From NCBI GenBank assembly GCA_005884005.1, contig VAWI01000013.1, forward strand, positions 1 to 64,000: a stretch of 64,000 nt of DNA. Reading direction: 5' to 3'. A program made the translations under genes and the position numbers. The notes under the pieces were generated by a model, which was not told the DNA's origin, did no database searches, and saw only the letters and a program-made list of their open reading frames with translations. This document shows, piece after piece, positions 44,269 to 51,788 of the stretch. This stretch comes from Actinomycetota bacterium (GTDB taxonomy: Bacteria > Actinomycetota > Thermoleophilia > Gaiellales > Gaiellaceae). Numbering within the stretch: the first letter of the stretch is position 1; every line of letters begins with the position of its first letter.

Positions 44269-44344
44269 TCCTGGCCAGTATGCCGCGCGCGGGTCGCGAC
44301 CTCCCTTGAAACTCTTCGTAGGCCGTTCTTTCGCCGGCATTCCC

Positions 44345-45250
44345 TCATACCGGGTTGAGCGGTTGTCCGCCGCGCTCGACCGCGAGCAGGTTGTCGACGA
44401 GGACGCGCGTCATCGCCTCACGCGTTTCCGCCGTTGCGCTGCCGACGTGAGGGGTCAGGACGACGTTTGGGAGCCCGAGCAGCTCTCGCGGCACCTTCGG
44501 CTCGAGTGCGAAGACGTCGAGGCCCGCCTCGATCCGGCCCGAGACGAGCTCGCGAACGAGCGCTTCCTCGTCGACGATCTGGCCGCGCGCCGTGTTGATG
44601 ATGCAGGCGCCGTCGTGAAGAAGGGAGAGCCGCGAGGAGTCCAGCAATCCGCGCGTCTCGGGCGTGAGCGGTAGATGCAGGCTGACGGCGTCCGCTGCCG
44701 CCAGCAGCTCGTCGAGCTCGCACCAGCCTTCTCCGTCATGCCGACGTGAGTGATGGAGCACGCGCATCTCAAAGGCGGCGGCACGCTCCGCAACCGCTCG
44801 GCCGATCCGGCCGAAGCCGACGATCCCCAGCGTCGATCCGCTGACGTCGCGCCCCAGGAAATCAGGATCGGCCCATCCGCCCCGCCAGCGGCCCTCGCGA
44901 ACGGCGCGGTCGCCCACGACCACCCGTCGCTTTAGCGCAAGCAGCAGCGCGAAAGCGAGATCGGCGGTCGCGGCCGTGAGCACCCCGGGGGTATTCGTCA
45001 GCACGACGCCGCGTGCGGCGCACGCGTCCACATCGATCGAGTCGTAGCCGACGCCGTAGTTCGCGACGATCCTCAGGCTCGGGAACAGGTCGAGCGTCTC
45101 GTCATCGACGTGTTCGCCGACGACGGCCAGCGCGTCGACGTTGTCTCGGCATCCGCCCGCCCCGTCCGGGAGCGGACCGGACAGATACTCGACATCGCTC
45201 AGCTCGGCCCAGGCCGGTCCCGGAAAGCGGCGGGAGGCGAGGATCTTCAA
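44345..45250 (-). CDS. D-2-hydroxyacid dehydrogenase (glyoxylate/hydroxypyruvate reductase-like)
   Basis: A 301-aa NAD(P)-dependent dehydrogenase. The Rossmann motif is LGIVGFGRIGRAVAERAAAF (~140-159). Catalytic residues are Arg in NTARGQIVDE, Glu in DVFALEP and His in LTPHVGSAT. NYGVGYDSID is the substrate-side loop. It fits GyaR/GhrB-type enzymes reducing 2-oxoacids such as glyoxylate; exact substrate not determinable. It ends 76 bases from tRNA-Arg and starts 27 bases from the divergent tRNA-His. Confidence 0.88.
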   Translation of the reverse strand: MKILASRRFPGPAWAELSDVEYLSGPLPDGAGGCRDNVDALAVVGEHVDDETLDLFPSLRIVANYGVGYDSIDVDACAARGVVLTNTPGVLTAATADLAFALLLALKRRVVVGDRAVREGRWRGGWADPDFLGRDVSGSTLGIVGFGRIGRAVAERAAAFEMRVLHHSRRHDGEGWCELDELLAAADAVSLHLPLTPETRGLLDSSRLSLLHDGACIINTARGQIVDEEALVRELVSGRIEAGLDVFALEPKVPRELLGLPNVVLTPHVGSATAETREAMTRVLVDNLLAVERGGQPLNPV

Positions 45251-45277
45251 GGCCCGGCTATTCTGTCTCCGCTGCGC

Positions 45278-45351
45278 GGTGGCGGTAGCTCAGTTGGTAG
45301 AGCCCCGGGTTGTGGTCCCGGTGGTCGGGGGTTCGAGTCCCCTCCGCCACC
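45278..45351 (+). tRNA. tRNA-His(GTG)
   Basis: Includes the extra G-1 at 45278. Acceptor GTGGCGG/CCGCCAC, D arm GCTC/GAGC, anticodon stem CCGGG/CCCGG with loop TTGTGGT (anticodon GTG), T arm GGGGG-TTCGAGT-CCCCT, discriminator C opposite G-1, as expected for His. Confidence 0.95.
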
Positions 45352-45354
45352 TCA

Positions 45355-45405
45355 CCGCCGGAAGTCCGGCCGCTTTCGCGGCCATGACGACTTCCGGCGG
45401 TTTTC
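45355..45405. repeat. Structured palindromic repeat, copy 1 (after tRNA-His)
   Basis: Outer 12-bp stem CCGCCGGAAGTC (45355-45366) with GACTTCCGGCGG (45389-45400), inner stem GGCCGC-TTTC-GCGGCC (45368-45383), then TTTTCG. It probably terminates tRNA-His and belongs to the same repeat family as 48096-48141. From here to 45558 no gene is seen. Confidence 0.75.
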
Positions 45406-45558
45406 GCTGTCGCTGCAATCGCTTGGGAGCCGCGCCCGCGCAGGTCGGGCGCGGCGACCTACCGCAACGATTCGTTTAGATGTCTACGGGTCTCCGGATC
45501 TCGGCCGTAACCGACCCATGACACCTTACGAGAAGCGCCCGCGCCAAGTCGGGGGCCA

Positions 45559-46305
45559 CTATCGAACTGAGTCGATCAACTTGTCCGCTGGTCTCCAGAT
45601 CTCGGCCTTCGCGGCAGGGCTTGTCGCCATCACGGAGAGGTGGTCGGCCCTGAACGACCCCTTCGACCTCACGAAGATCACCTTGATCTGTGAGCCGGGG
45701 AAGCCGGCCGGTTCGAGCCGGCGCAGGATCACCCTGGCGCCGACGCCGCCGACGCTCGTGTCCTTGTCCCCGAGCATGATGTCGAGCTTCAGCCTGGCGT
45801 CGAGTTTCTCGAGTGGACCCAGCCGCTCGTACGGTGAGACGAGGCCGGGAAACACGGCAAGCACCGCTGCCGGCTCTTGACCCCGCGCAGCGCGGACGGC
45901 TGCGTAGTCGACCGCGATCCGGCCGCCACGTGAGTAGCCGATTACGACCACCGGAACGTGTGGTTTCCCGAGGCGCGGCGTCGCCTCGTCGAGGGCCGCA
46001 TCGATGTTCGGGTACGGATTCGCCGCTGCCCCGACCTCGTAGCGCGGATAGACGACGTCGCTGCCTTCGGCCGCGAGGTGCTTCAGCCAGGGGATGTGGT
46101 TCTTCGGCGTCTCTTCGACCGGGCCGCCGTAGCCGTGCAGGAAGATCACGAGTGAACGCGGCTTGCCCTTCGCGGCGTAGAACCAGACCTCCTTGGCGCC
46201 GCTCCCGATCGGGCCCTGCTGGTGCAGCGCCTTCAGATGCGACGCGCCGGAGCCGCCGCAGCCCGCAGCCGTGGCGAGCGCGGCCAGCAACAGGACCCGT
46301 CGCAC
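45559..46305 (-). CDS. Lipoprotein alpha/beta hydrolase
   Basis: A 248-aa exported hydrolase. The signal RRVLLLAALATAAGC has a lipobox (TAAGC, Cys ~16). Alpha/beta-hydrolase landmarks are VIFLHGYGG (oxyanion strand), nucleophile elbow GYSRGG, Asp in LGDKDTS and His in ADHLSVM. Dienelactone-hydrolase-like proportions. It would be tethered outside the membrane; substrate unknown. Followed seven bases upstream by the HAD gene end. Confidence 0.83.
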   Translation of the reverse strand: MRRVLLLAALATAAGCGGSGASHLKALHQQGPIGSGAKEVWFYAAKGKPRSLVIFLHGYGGPVEETPKNHIPWLKHLAAEGSDVVYPRYEVGAAANPYPNIDAALDEATPRLGKPHVPVVVIGYSRGGRIAVDYAAVRAARGQEPAAVLAVFPGLVSPYERLGPLEKLDARLKLDIMLGDKDTSVGGVGARVILRRLEPAGFPGSQIKVIFVRSKGSFRADHLSVMATSPAAKAEIWRPADKLIDSVR

Positions 46306-46311
46306 GAAGAG

Positions 46312-46968
46312 TTAGACGAACGGCGGCTCTTCTAGATGGCCTCGGAGCTCACCGACCGACTCGTAGACCGCGGCGGCTCCTGCGTCTCGGAGCTCCTGCT
46401 CGCAGAAACCCCCGGTGATCACGGTCACCGTCGGGACGCCCGCTTTGCGCGCAGCCTCGATGTCCCAAGGGGTGTCGCCGATCATTACCGCCTCCTCCGT
46501 GCCGGCCTTTTCGAGCGCGGCACGGACAAGATCGGGCTCCGGCTTCGTGGCCTCGACGTCGTCGTTCGTTGTCCACCCGTCGGCGAGCTCACGGGCGTCG
46601 AGGAGATCGAGGTAGTGGTCGATCTCCTGCCGAGGCGAAGAGCTGGCGAGCACCGTTGTGAAGCCGCACTGCTTCAGGTCGGCGATCAGTTCCCGTGCGT
46701 CATCGAACGGCGCGACTTCCTCTATCAGTTTCTGATAGAGCCCGTCCCGCGCATCACGGATCCGGTCGCCCTGCGCCTCGTCGGTGTCGAGGCCGACGAG
46801 CGCAGGGACCAGTTGATCCCCGCCCATGCCGACGTGCCTGTGAATCCGCCATAGCGGCAGCACGATCCCGTGCCTCCGGAAGGCGCGATACCACGCGAGC
46901 GCGTGCTGGTAGTTCGCGTCGATCAGCGTGCCGTCGACGTCAAGGAGGACGGCGCTCGGCTTTTCTAC
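46312..46968 (-). CDS. HAD-family phosphatase without a standard start codon
   Basis: About 219 codons encode a beta-phosphoglucomutase-like HAD hydrolase: DxD motif VLLDVDGTLIDANYQHALAW, Ser motif TTVLASSSPRQ, Lys in ATKPEPDLV and acidic motif MIGDTPWDIEAA. The nucleophile motif lies upstream of the first in-frame GTG (46863). Between the last upstream stop and that motif no ATG, GTG or TTG exists; the coding region butts onto the DJ-1 stop at 46965. Either a rare start or a -1 frameshift from the DJ-1 gene is used, or there is a sequence error. Such enzymes dephosphorylate small sugars or 2-phosphoglycolate. Confidence 0.7.
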   Translation of the reverse strand, partial: VEKPSAVLLDVDGTLIDANYQHALAWYRAFRRHGIVLPLWRIHRHVGMGGDQLVPALVGLDTDEAQGDRIRDARDGLYQKLIEEVAPFDDARELIADLKQCGFTTVLASSSPRQEIDHYLDLLDARELADGWTTNDDVEATKPEPDLVRAALEKAGTEEAVMIGDTPWDIEAARKAGVPTVTVITGGFCEQELRDAGAAAVYESVGELRGHLEEPPFV

Positions 46969-47549
46969 TGGACCGCTTCCTTCGTCTTCTCGGCCGACTC
47001 CTCATGCTTGCCCTCAGCGAACTCCTCGACAATCTTCGCGTTGAACGCAGGCAGGTCGTCCGGCTTCCGGCTCGAGACGAGGCCGGCGTCCACGACGACC
47101 TCTTCGTCGACCCAGCTCGCCCCGGCATTGATCAGATCGGTGTGGAGGCTCGGCCAGGACGTGATCTTCCGACCCTTGACCACACCCGCCTCGATCAGCG
47201 TCCACGGCCCGTGGCAGATGACACCGATCGGTTTGCCGCTCGCGACGAAGTCGCGGATGAAGCCGACGACGTTCTCATCGGTGCGGAGCTGATCGGGGTT
47301 TGCGACACCACCCGGAAGGACGAGGCCGTCGTAGTCGCCGACCTGAGCCTCCTCCGCCGTCTTGTCGGGCTTGAACGTGTCGCCCTTGTCGAAGTGGTTC
47401 CAGGCGTGGAACTCGCTGTCCTCCATCGAGATCAACTCCGGCTGAGCCCCGGCCTGCTCGACGGCTTTCCACGGCTCTGTCAGCTCGACCTGCTCGACGC
47501 CCTCGGTCGCGATGAAGGCGATCTTCTTCCCCTGCAATTCGTTGGCCAT
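46965..47549 (-). CDS. DJ-1/PfpI family protein
   Basis: A 194-aa class I glutamine-amidotransferase-like protein. Nucleophile elbow Cys is in IGVICHGPWTLIEAG, and the Glu before it (VEQVELTEPW, ~18-27) and YDGLVLPGG are typical. The family includes stress-type deglycase/chaperone proteins and PfpI proteases. The C-terminus has an acidic/lysine tail (EGKHEESAEKTKEA). ATG at 47549 with GGGG spaced seven bases ahead. The HAD gene follows directly. Confidence 0.9.
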   Translation of the reverse strand: MANELQGKKIAFIATEGVEQVELTEPWKAVEQAGAQPELISMEDSEFHAWNHFDKGDTFKPDKTAEEAQVGDYDGLVLPGGVANPDQLRTDENVVGFIRDFVASGKPIGVICHGPWTLIEAGVVKGRKITSWPSLHTDLINAGASWVDEEVVVDAGLVSSRKPDDLPAFNAKIVEEFAEGKHEESAEKTKEAVQ

Positions 47550-47578
47550 GTCAACCCCTTTCGGGTTTGTCTTGCAGA

Positions 47579-47875
47579 TCAGTAGGGCGGGTCGGCGGGC
47601 GGCTCTTCTTCGACGTAAGTCGTCCGCCGCCGTGCCGGCCGGTATGCGCGGCGCCGCACGACGGGACCGTCGCCGTACGGCTCGGGGCCCCAACCCCAAA
47701 AGCCGGCGCCCCACCAGGTCCGCCACAAGAGCAGCGAGATCAAGAAGAGGATGAACCCGACGACAATCAAGACGACGCCGACGACGTCGATGTTCACGCT
47801 GCCACCACTCGAGTTGACGCCCCACGTGAGGATGGCGCCGACCGCCATCAGGATGAGGCTGAGGATGATTCCCAT
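47579..47875 (-). CDS. DUF6458-type two-helix membrane protein
   Basis: A 98-aa protein starting GIILSLILMAVGAILTWGVN, continuing with VDVVGVVLIVVGFILFLISLL and a WW/GFWGWG turn, then a basic and Pro/Glu-rich tail. This matches the DUF6458 pattern of actinobacterial small membrane proteins. Function unknown. Confidence 0.72.
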   Translation of the reverse strand: MGIILSLILMAVGAILTWGVNSSGGSVNIDVVGVVLIVVGFILFLISLLLWRTWWGAGFWGWGPEPYGDGPVVRRRAYRPARRRTTYVEEEPPADPPY

Positions 47876-47943
47876 AAAGGTTGATGTCCCCAGCGTCGGC
47901 CTGGGAGAAACGTCCTGACGTCGGCGCTACGCTTTGAGAGCAC

Positions 47944-48015
47944 GCGCCTGTAGCTCAGCGGAAGAGCGACGGCCTTCTAAGCCGTTGGTCGGAGGTTCGA
48001 ATCCTCCCAGGCGCA
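47944..48015 (+). tRNA. tRNA-Arg(TCT)
   Basis: Acceptor GCGCCTG/CAGGCGC, D arm GCTC/GAGC with a short loop, anticodon stem ACGGC/GCCGT with loop CTTCTAA (anticodon TCT), T arm GGAGG-TTCGAAT-CCTCC, discriminator A; CCA not encoded. Confidence 0.95.
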
Positions 48016-48095
48016 TTCCCCTCAGGTCTCGTCGCTTCCGCCGCCGTAGCCGACATGCGCGGCTGTTGCAAACAAGCTTCGACCGAAGGAACCAC

Positions 48096-48141
48096 CCGGC
48101 GAAAGTCGTCATGGCCGCGAAAGCGACCGGACTTTCGCCGG
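48096..48141. repeat. Structured palindromic repeat, copy 2 (between tRNA-Arg and CAP gene)
   Basis: Outer stem CCGGCGAAAGTC (48096-48107) with GACTTTCGCCGG (48130-48141), inner GGCCGC-GAAA-GCGACC. It is the reverse orientation of copy 1 and shows two compensatory pair changes in the outer stem. It lies one base from the CAP gene stop and 80 bases past tRNA-Arg, so it can end both transcripts. Confidence 0.75.
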
Positions 48142-48696
48142 TTACGAGCGGAAGCCGAAATCGGCGGTGACGATCGTGACCTCGTCGCCGCCGTAGACGC
48201 CCGGCGCACTCGCAGCGTGCACGGCGCCGAGGCCGATCTCGCGCCAACGGCGGTTGAGCAGGTTCGCCCTGTGCTCGGGGCTGTTCATCCACAGCCTCAA
48301 CGCGCCCGCAGGGCTGATGTCCGGCGTCGACCAGAGCAAGTTCTCGCCGGCAGACCAACTGTTGTACCCGCGATAGGTGTAGAAGCTCGCGATCCGCTTG
48401 AAGAAAGAGCTGCCGTTGGCCGAATCGTGGCTGAAGTAGCCCTTCTGCTCCATCGAGACGGAGTGTTGGTTTGCCGCCGCGGTCAGGCTTGCCGAGAGGC
48501 GAAGCGGCCGCAGGCCGCGTCGCCCGCGCGTGAGATTGATCTGGCCGAGCAGCCCCGACTCGAGCGCGGAGAGCTGCACGCGGCTTGCCGAGATGCTCGT
48601 TGGCGCCTTCTGGGCAAGGAGAGCTCGGTGCGCGGCGTGGTTCGCCGGCGCGAAGCCGATCGCCGCGGCCGTGAGGCTTGCGAGTACCGGATGCAC
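48142..48696 (-). CDS. CAP-domain secreted protein (copy 1)
   Basis: A 184-aa YkwD/SCP-like protein. An N-terminal export segment is followed by the CAP domain from ~45: LLGQINLTRGRRGLRPL, ANQHSVSMEQKGYFSHDSAN, SAGENLLWST, LWMNSPEHRANLLNRRWREI and the closing VTIVTADFG. These are the CAP1/CAP2 residues (His, Glu, Glu, His). The role of bacterial CAP proteins is unclear. A second copy is at 52630. Confidence 0.87.
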   Translation of the reverse strand: MHPVLASLTAAAIGFAPANHAAHRALLAQKAPTSISASRVQLSALESGLLGQINLTRGRRGLRPLRLSASLTAAANQHSVSMEQKGYFSHDSANGSSFFKRIASFYTYRGYNSWSAGENLLWSTPDISPAGALRLWMNSPEHRANLLNRRWREIGLGAVHAASAPGVYGGDEVTIVTADFGFRS

Positions 48697-48723
48697 CTTC
48701 CAAACATCGGCCGTGCTCCCAGG

Positions 48724-49845
48724 TCAGGTCTCCCCCGTTTGGGGGATGGTGGGCGCTGCGGGCGCTGTGCGCTCGCGCCGGTGGCGAAGCCAGTCGACGA
48801 TGAGCACTTGGATCGCGCCCGCGACCGGAATCGCGCCGAGCGCTCCGAGAATCCCGGCCAGCTCCGCTCCGATCAAAACTGCGATCAGAACCATCAGTGG
48901 AGAAAGCTGGACGGTGCGTCCGTACACAACCGGCTGCAGGAAGTGGTTCTCGATCTGCTGGTACACGACGAAGAACACCACCACGACGATGCCGGCGACG
49001 ATCGAGTGGATGAAGGCGACCGCGCCGATCAGGATCGCGGCGATGGTCGCGCCGGCCAGCGGGATCAAGTCCAGGATCGCGACGAGCAGACCGAGCGCGA
49101 CAGCGTACGGGACGCCCATGATGATCAAGACGATCGTCGTCGAGCCTCCGGCGATCAAGCTGATCAAGAGATTTCCGGTGACGTAGCCGCCAACCGTGCG
49201 GTAGATCTGGTTGGAGACGTTCACCCACCGAGGCCGCGACTCGGGCGGCAGGAGGCCGTAAAAGCGCTCCATCCATTTCGGCCCCTCGAGCAGCATGAAA
49301 AAGGTCAGGAAGGCGATCGTGATCGTGCCGACGACGATCGTGATCACGCTCTTCGTGATCGAGAGCGCGGCACCCGAGAGGCCGAGGACTTTGGCGGCCC
49401 CCCCTTTGTTGATTGCGTCTCTGATCCGTTCGGGGAGGTGGTACTTCGTCTCCAGGAAACCGAACCGGCCCTTGCCCTTGCTGATGTCGTGGACGTAGTC
49501 GGGGACCTTGCCGACGAACTCGCTTACCTGATGAACGACTGTCGGCACGAACAGGGCCCCGATCACCGCGAGCGCCGCCAGGACCAGCACATAAGTGACC
49601 GCGGCGGCGAGGCCGCGCCTGCGGATTCCGTGGCGTTGGAAGAACTCGACCGCCGGGTTCATCGCCAGCGCGAGGAACAGCGAGATCAGGATCCACGTGA
49701 TCACGTGCCTCGCGATCCAGATCACCTCGAGGACGACGGCAACGGCGATGATCGTACCGAGCACGGTCAGGATCGTGCGCACGGGAAAGCGGACGAGCCG
49801 CTCGGGCACCACGCGCCAAGGATCGCGGCCTCGTCGGACGTCCAT
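48724..49845 (-). CDS. AI-2E family transporter (DUF20 permease)
   Basis: A 373-aa polytopic protein with the DUF20/YdiK/TqsA pattern: paired N-terminal helices (ILTVLGTIIAVAVVLEVIWI, ITWILISLFLALAMNPAVEF), a long amphipathic central segment (VSEFVGKVPDYVHDISKGKG), helices with AFLTFFMLLEGP and GNLLISLIAGG, and the C-terminal motif PLAGATIAAILIG and NHFLQPVVYGRTVQLSPL. Members export AI-2 or act as Na+/H+ antiporters; the actual cargo is unknown. Confidence 0.85.
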   Translation of the reverse strand: MDVRRGRDPWRVVPERLVRFPVRTILTVLGTIIAVAVVLEVIWIARHVITWILISLFLALAMNPAVEFFQRHGIRRRGLAAAVTYVLVLAALAVIGALFVPTVVHQVSEFVGKVPDYVHDISKGKGRFGFLETKYHLPERIRDAINKGGAAKVLGLSGAALSITKSVITIVVGTITIAFLTFFMLLEGPKWMERFYGLLPPESRPRWVNVSNQIYRTVGGYVTGNLLISLIAGGSTTIVLIIMGVPYAVALGLLVAILDLIPLAGATIAAILIGAVAFIHSIVAGIVVVVFFVVYQQIENHFLQPVVYGRTVQLSPLMVLIAVLIGAELAGILGALGAIPVAGAIQVLIVDWLRHRRERTAPAAPTIPQTGET

Positions 49846-49873
49846 AGGTAGCTATGCGCCAGAATGCCCGGCA

Positions 49874-50170
49874 GTGAGCCTGCGAGGAGACCCGATCGAG
49901 TTGACGGCGACGCTGCCCGATGGCCGGTCGGTCCGGGTCTGGATCGGCGTGCCCGAGGACTCTTACATCGCGCGGCGAGACATCGATACGGTCGACATCG
50001 AGCTCTCGGTGGTCGACGGCAGTCACCTCGCGGCGGTCAACACAGTGCTCGATGCTGACCAGGAGAGCGAAGCTCGAGCGCTGGCCCGCGAGATCGTCGC
50101 GGGGCTCGAAGCTGGCAAGCTCGAGCCAACCGCCGCGGCGCTGGAGCCGCTCGCAGATCAGCCGCGCTAG
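49874..50170 (+). CDS. Hypothetical 98-aa protein
   Basis: A GTG-initiated frame with coding-like composition: SLRGDPIELTATLPDGRSVR, VWIGVPEDSYIARRDIDTVD and an acidic helix (DADQESEARALAREIVAG). It begins 28 bases from the divergent permease start and overlaps the next minus gene end by four bases. Soluble, alpha/beta, acidic. No family recognised. Confidence 0.55.
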   Translation: MSLRGDPIELTATLPDGRSVRVWIGVPEDSYIARRDIDTVDIELSVVDGSHLAAVNTVLDADQESEARALAREIVAGLEAGKLEPTAAALEPLADQPR

Positions 50171-50859
50171 GGAGGCAAATCGAGCCACTCCGGCCGGTCG
50201 AAGCTCGCGAGCTCCTGAATCGAGCCGTAGATTGTCTGCACGATCTCGGTGCTGTGCACCGCTATGCGGCACGTGCCGCATCGAAGCTTGTTCTTCCGTT
50301 TTTTCTTGCTGTACTTGGAATAGCGGTTGACAACCGACTTACAGAGGCAAGTGCGTTCCAGCCCGAGGGTTGCCAGCCAGAAACCTTCGATCTCCCTCTG
50401 CCGACTCTCGTGGTCCGCGAAGAGATACCAGGTGACCCGGAACTGCTCATCCGCGACGCCGAACTCGACCCGCAGGAACTCGGCGAAGAGACGAATGACC
50501 CCCGGGTCGGAGTTTGCGAGGCGAACCGCGTGGCGTCCTTTGTCGCCTTCAGCCCAATAGAGCATGCACCCGGCGATATACAGGGCGTCAGCTTCCTTCG
50601 CTCGCATTCTGCCTCGCTCCTGGTAAGCGAGACGGCGCTTCCGGCCGCGTTCGGCGTTTACGGCAGCGCCCTTGAACTGCCCGTTGTAGATCGGATTGCG
50701 TCTTACGAGTGCAGAACGTTGGGCAGCCGTAAGCGGGATGTCACGCACCCAGAGACTGACGGTCGAACGCGAAACGCCCAGCAGACGCTCGATTTCCTTC
50801 ACGGACCGCCCCTCCTCGCGGCGCATCCTCCGCGCCTGATCTCGCTCGCGCGTTTTCAT
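50167..50859 (-). CDS. HTH protein with LAGLIDADG-like domain (putative)
   Basis: About 230 aa starting MKTRERDQARRMRREEGRSV. Residues ~13-40 form a recombinase-type helix-turn-helix (EIERLLGVSRSTVSLWVRDI). A central domain has AGCMLYWAEGDKG, FANSDP-like RLANSDPGVIRLFAEFLRVE and VTWYLFADH, the alternating pattern I associate with LAGLIDADG/WhiA-like folds. The end has two Cys pairs (CLCK and CGTC) that may bind zinc. ATGs upstream (to 50892) are possible. It begins 75 bases past the tRNA-Gly 3' end on the same strand, a typical landing place for mobile genes. Function is inference. Confidence 0.55.
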   Translation of the reverse strand: MKTRERDQARRMRREEGRSVKEIERLLGVSRSTVSLWVRDIPLTAAQRSALVRRNPIYNGQFKGAAVNAERGRKRRLAYQERGRMRAKEADALYIAGCMLYWAEGDKGRHAVRLANSDPGVIRLFAEFLRVEFGVADEQFRVTWYLFADHESRQREIEGFWLATLGLERTCLCKSVVNRYSKYSKKKRKNKLRCGTCRIAVHSTEIVQTIYGSIQELASFDRPEWLDLPP

Positions 50860-50933
50860 AGTTGACAACATAGCGAGACGAGCGGACGGCACGACCGGAG
50901 CGAACTATCGAACCGGCGCCCTGGCACAGACAG

Positions 50934-51005
50934 AGCGTCCGACCGGGTTCGAACCGGTGACTAGAGCTTGGAAGGCTCTTGTGTTGCCAACTACACCACG
51001 GACGC
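50934..51005 (-). tRNA. tRNA-Gly(TCC)
   Basis: Minus-strand cloverleaf: acceptor GCGTCCG/CGGACGC, D arm GTGTAGTTGGCAACAC, anticodon stem AGAGC/GCTCT with loop CTTCCAA (anticodon TCC), T arm ACCGG-TTCGAAC-CCGGT, discriminator T. CCA not encoded. Confidence 0.95.
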
Positions 51006-51029
51006 GTGCGGCCACTAGCGTAGCGCCCG

Positions 51030-51788
51030 ATGAATCCGTATTTGTGGAGCCTCCACGCCGAGGCAGTCGTGCTGGTGCCGCTGCTCGCACTGGCGTACGC
51101 ATTGGTCCTCCGTGGGCACCCGGCGCAAGGCTGGCGGATCGCCTGCTTTCTCGGAGGGCTCGGTCTGATTCTCGTGGTCTTCGTAACGCCAATCGAGAAC
51201 CTCGCGCTCCGCTACTTGCTGACGGCGCACCTACTCCAGAACGTCGCGCTCGCGGAATGGAGCCCGGCACTCATCGTGCTCGGACTGCCGCCGGCAGCGG
51301 CCGGCGCCGCGCGCAAGTACGCGGCGATCCGCGCGCTGACGAACCCGCTCCTGGCGCTCCCGTTCTGGCTCGCGACCTACTACGTCTGGCACATTCCGGC
51401 CGCCTACGACGCCGCGCTTCGCCATCCCTCGACGCTGCTCCACCTCGAGCACGTCTGCTACTTCGTTACGGGCGTGCTCGTCTGGTGGCCCGTGCTGACC
51501 GGCCGGCTCGACGCCGGCACTTCGGCCGCGTACCTGTTCGCCGCCTTCGCACTCGCGAGCCCACTGGGTTTGCTGCTCGCGCTGATCCCCAACGCCGTCT
51601 ACGGCTTCTACGTGCACGCGCCGCGCATCTGGGGCTGGAGCCCGCTCACTGACCAGCAGATCGCCGGAGTGACGATGGCCGCCGAGGAGGCGGTCGTCTT
51701 CTTCTGGGCGTTTGCGTTCTACTTCGTCCGCTTCATGCGCCGCGACGAGACGGCGCTCGATCTGAAGCACGCCCGATGGACGAGGTGA
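51030..51788 (+). CDS. ctaG: Cytochrome c oxidase assembly protein, Caa3_CtaG family
   Basis: A 252-aa seven-helix membrane protein. Family features are histidines flanking helices (SLHAEAVV, LTAHLLQNVAL, YYVWHIPAAYDAALRHP, LHLEHVCYFVTGVLVWWPV) and the closing DQQIAGVTMAAEEAVVFFWAF (usual DQxxAGxxMW). These proteins insert copper or support Caa3/ba3-type oxidase assembly. It may serve the oxidase whose genes lie at 3.4-10.9 kb, or another one. The end overlaps the phosphatase gene by 13 bases. Confidence 0.85.
   Translation: MNPYLWSLHAEAVVLVPLLALAYALVLRGHPAQGWRIACFLGGLGLILVVFVTPIENLALRYLLTAHLLQNVALAEWSPALIVLGLPPAAAGAARKYAAIRALTNPLLALPFWLATYYVWHIPAAYDAALRHPSTLLHLEHVCYFVTGVLVWWPVLTGRLDAGTSAAYLFAAFALASPLGLLLALIPNAVYGFYVHAPRIWGWSPLTDQQIAGVTMAAEEAVVFFWAFAFYFVRFMRRDETALDLKHARWTR

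Noticed and set aside
47927-50281. A 784-codon minus-strand frame across the AI-2E permease and CAP genes
   Set aside because: It is a shifted frame of two genes with clear domains and it also reads through the tRNA and the repeat; Arg-rich nonsense.
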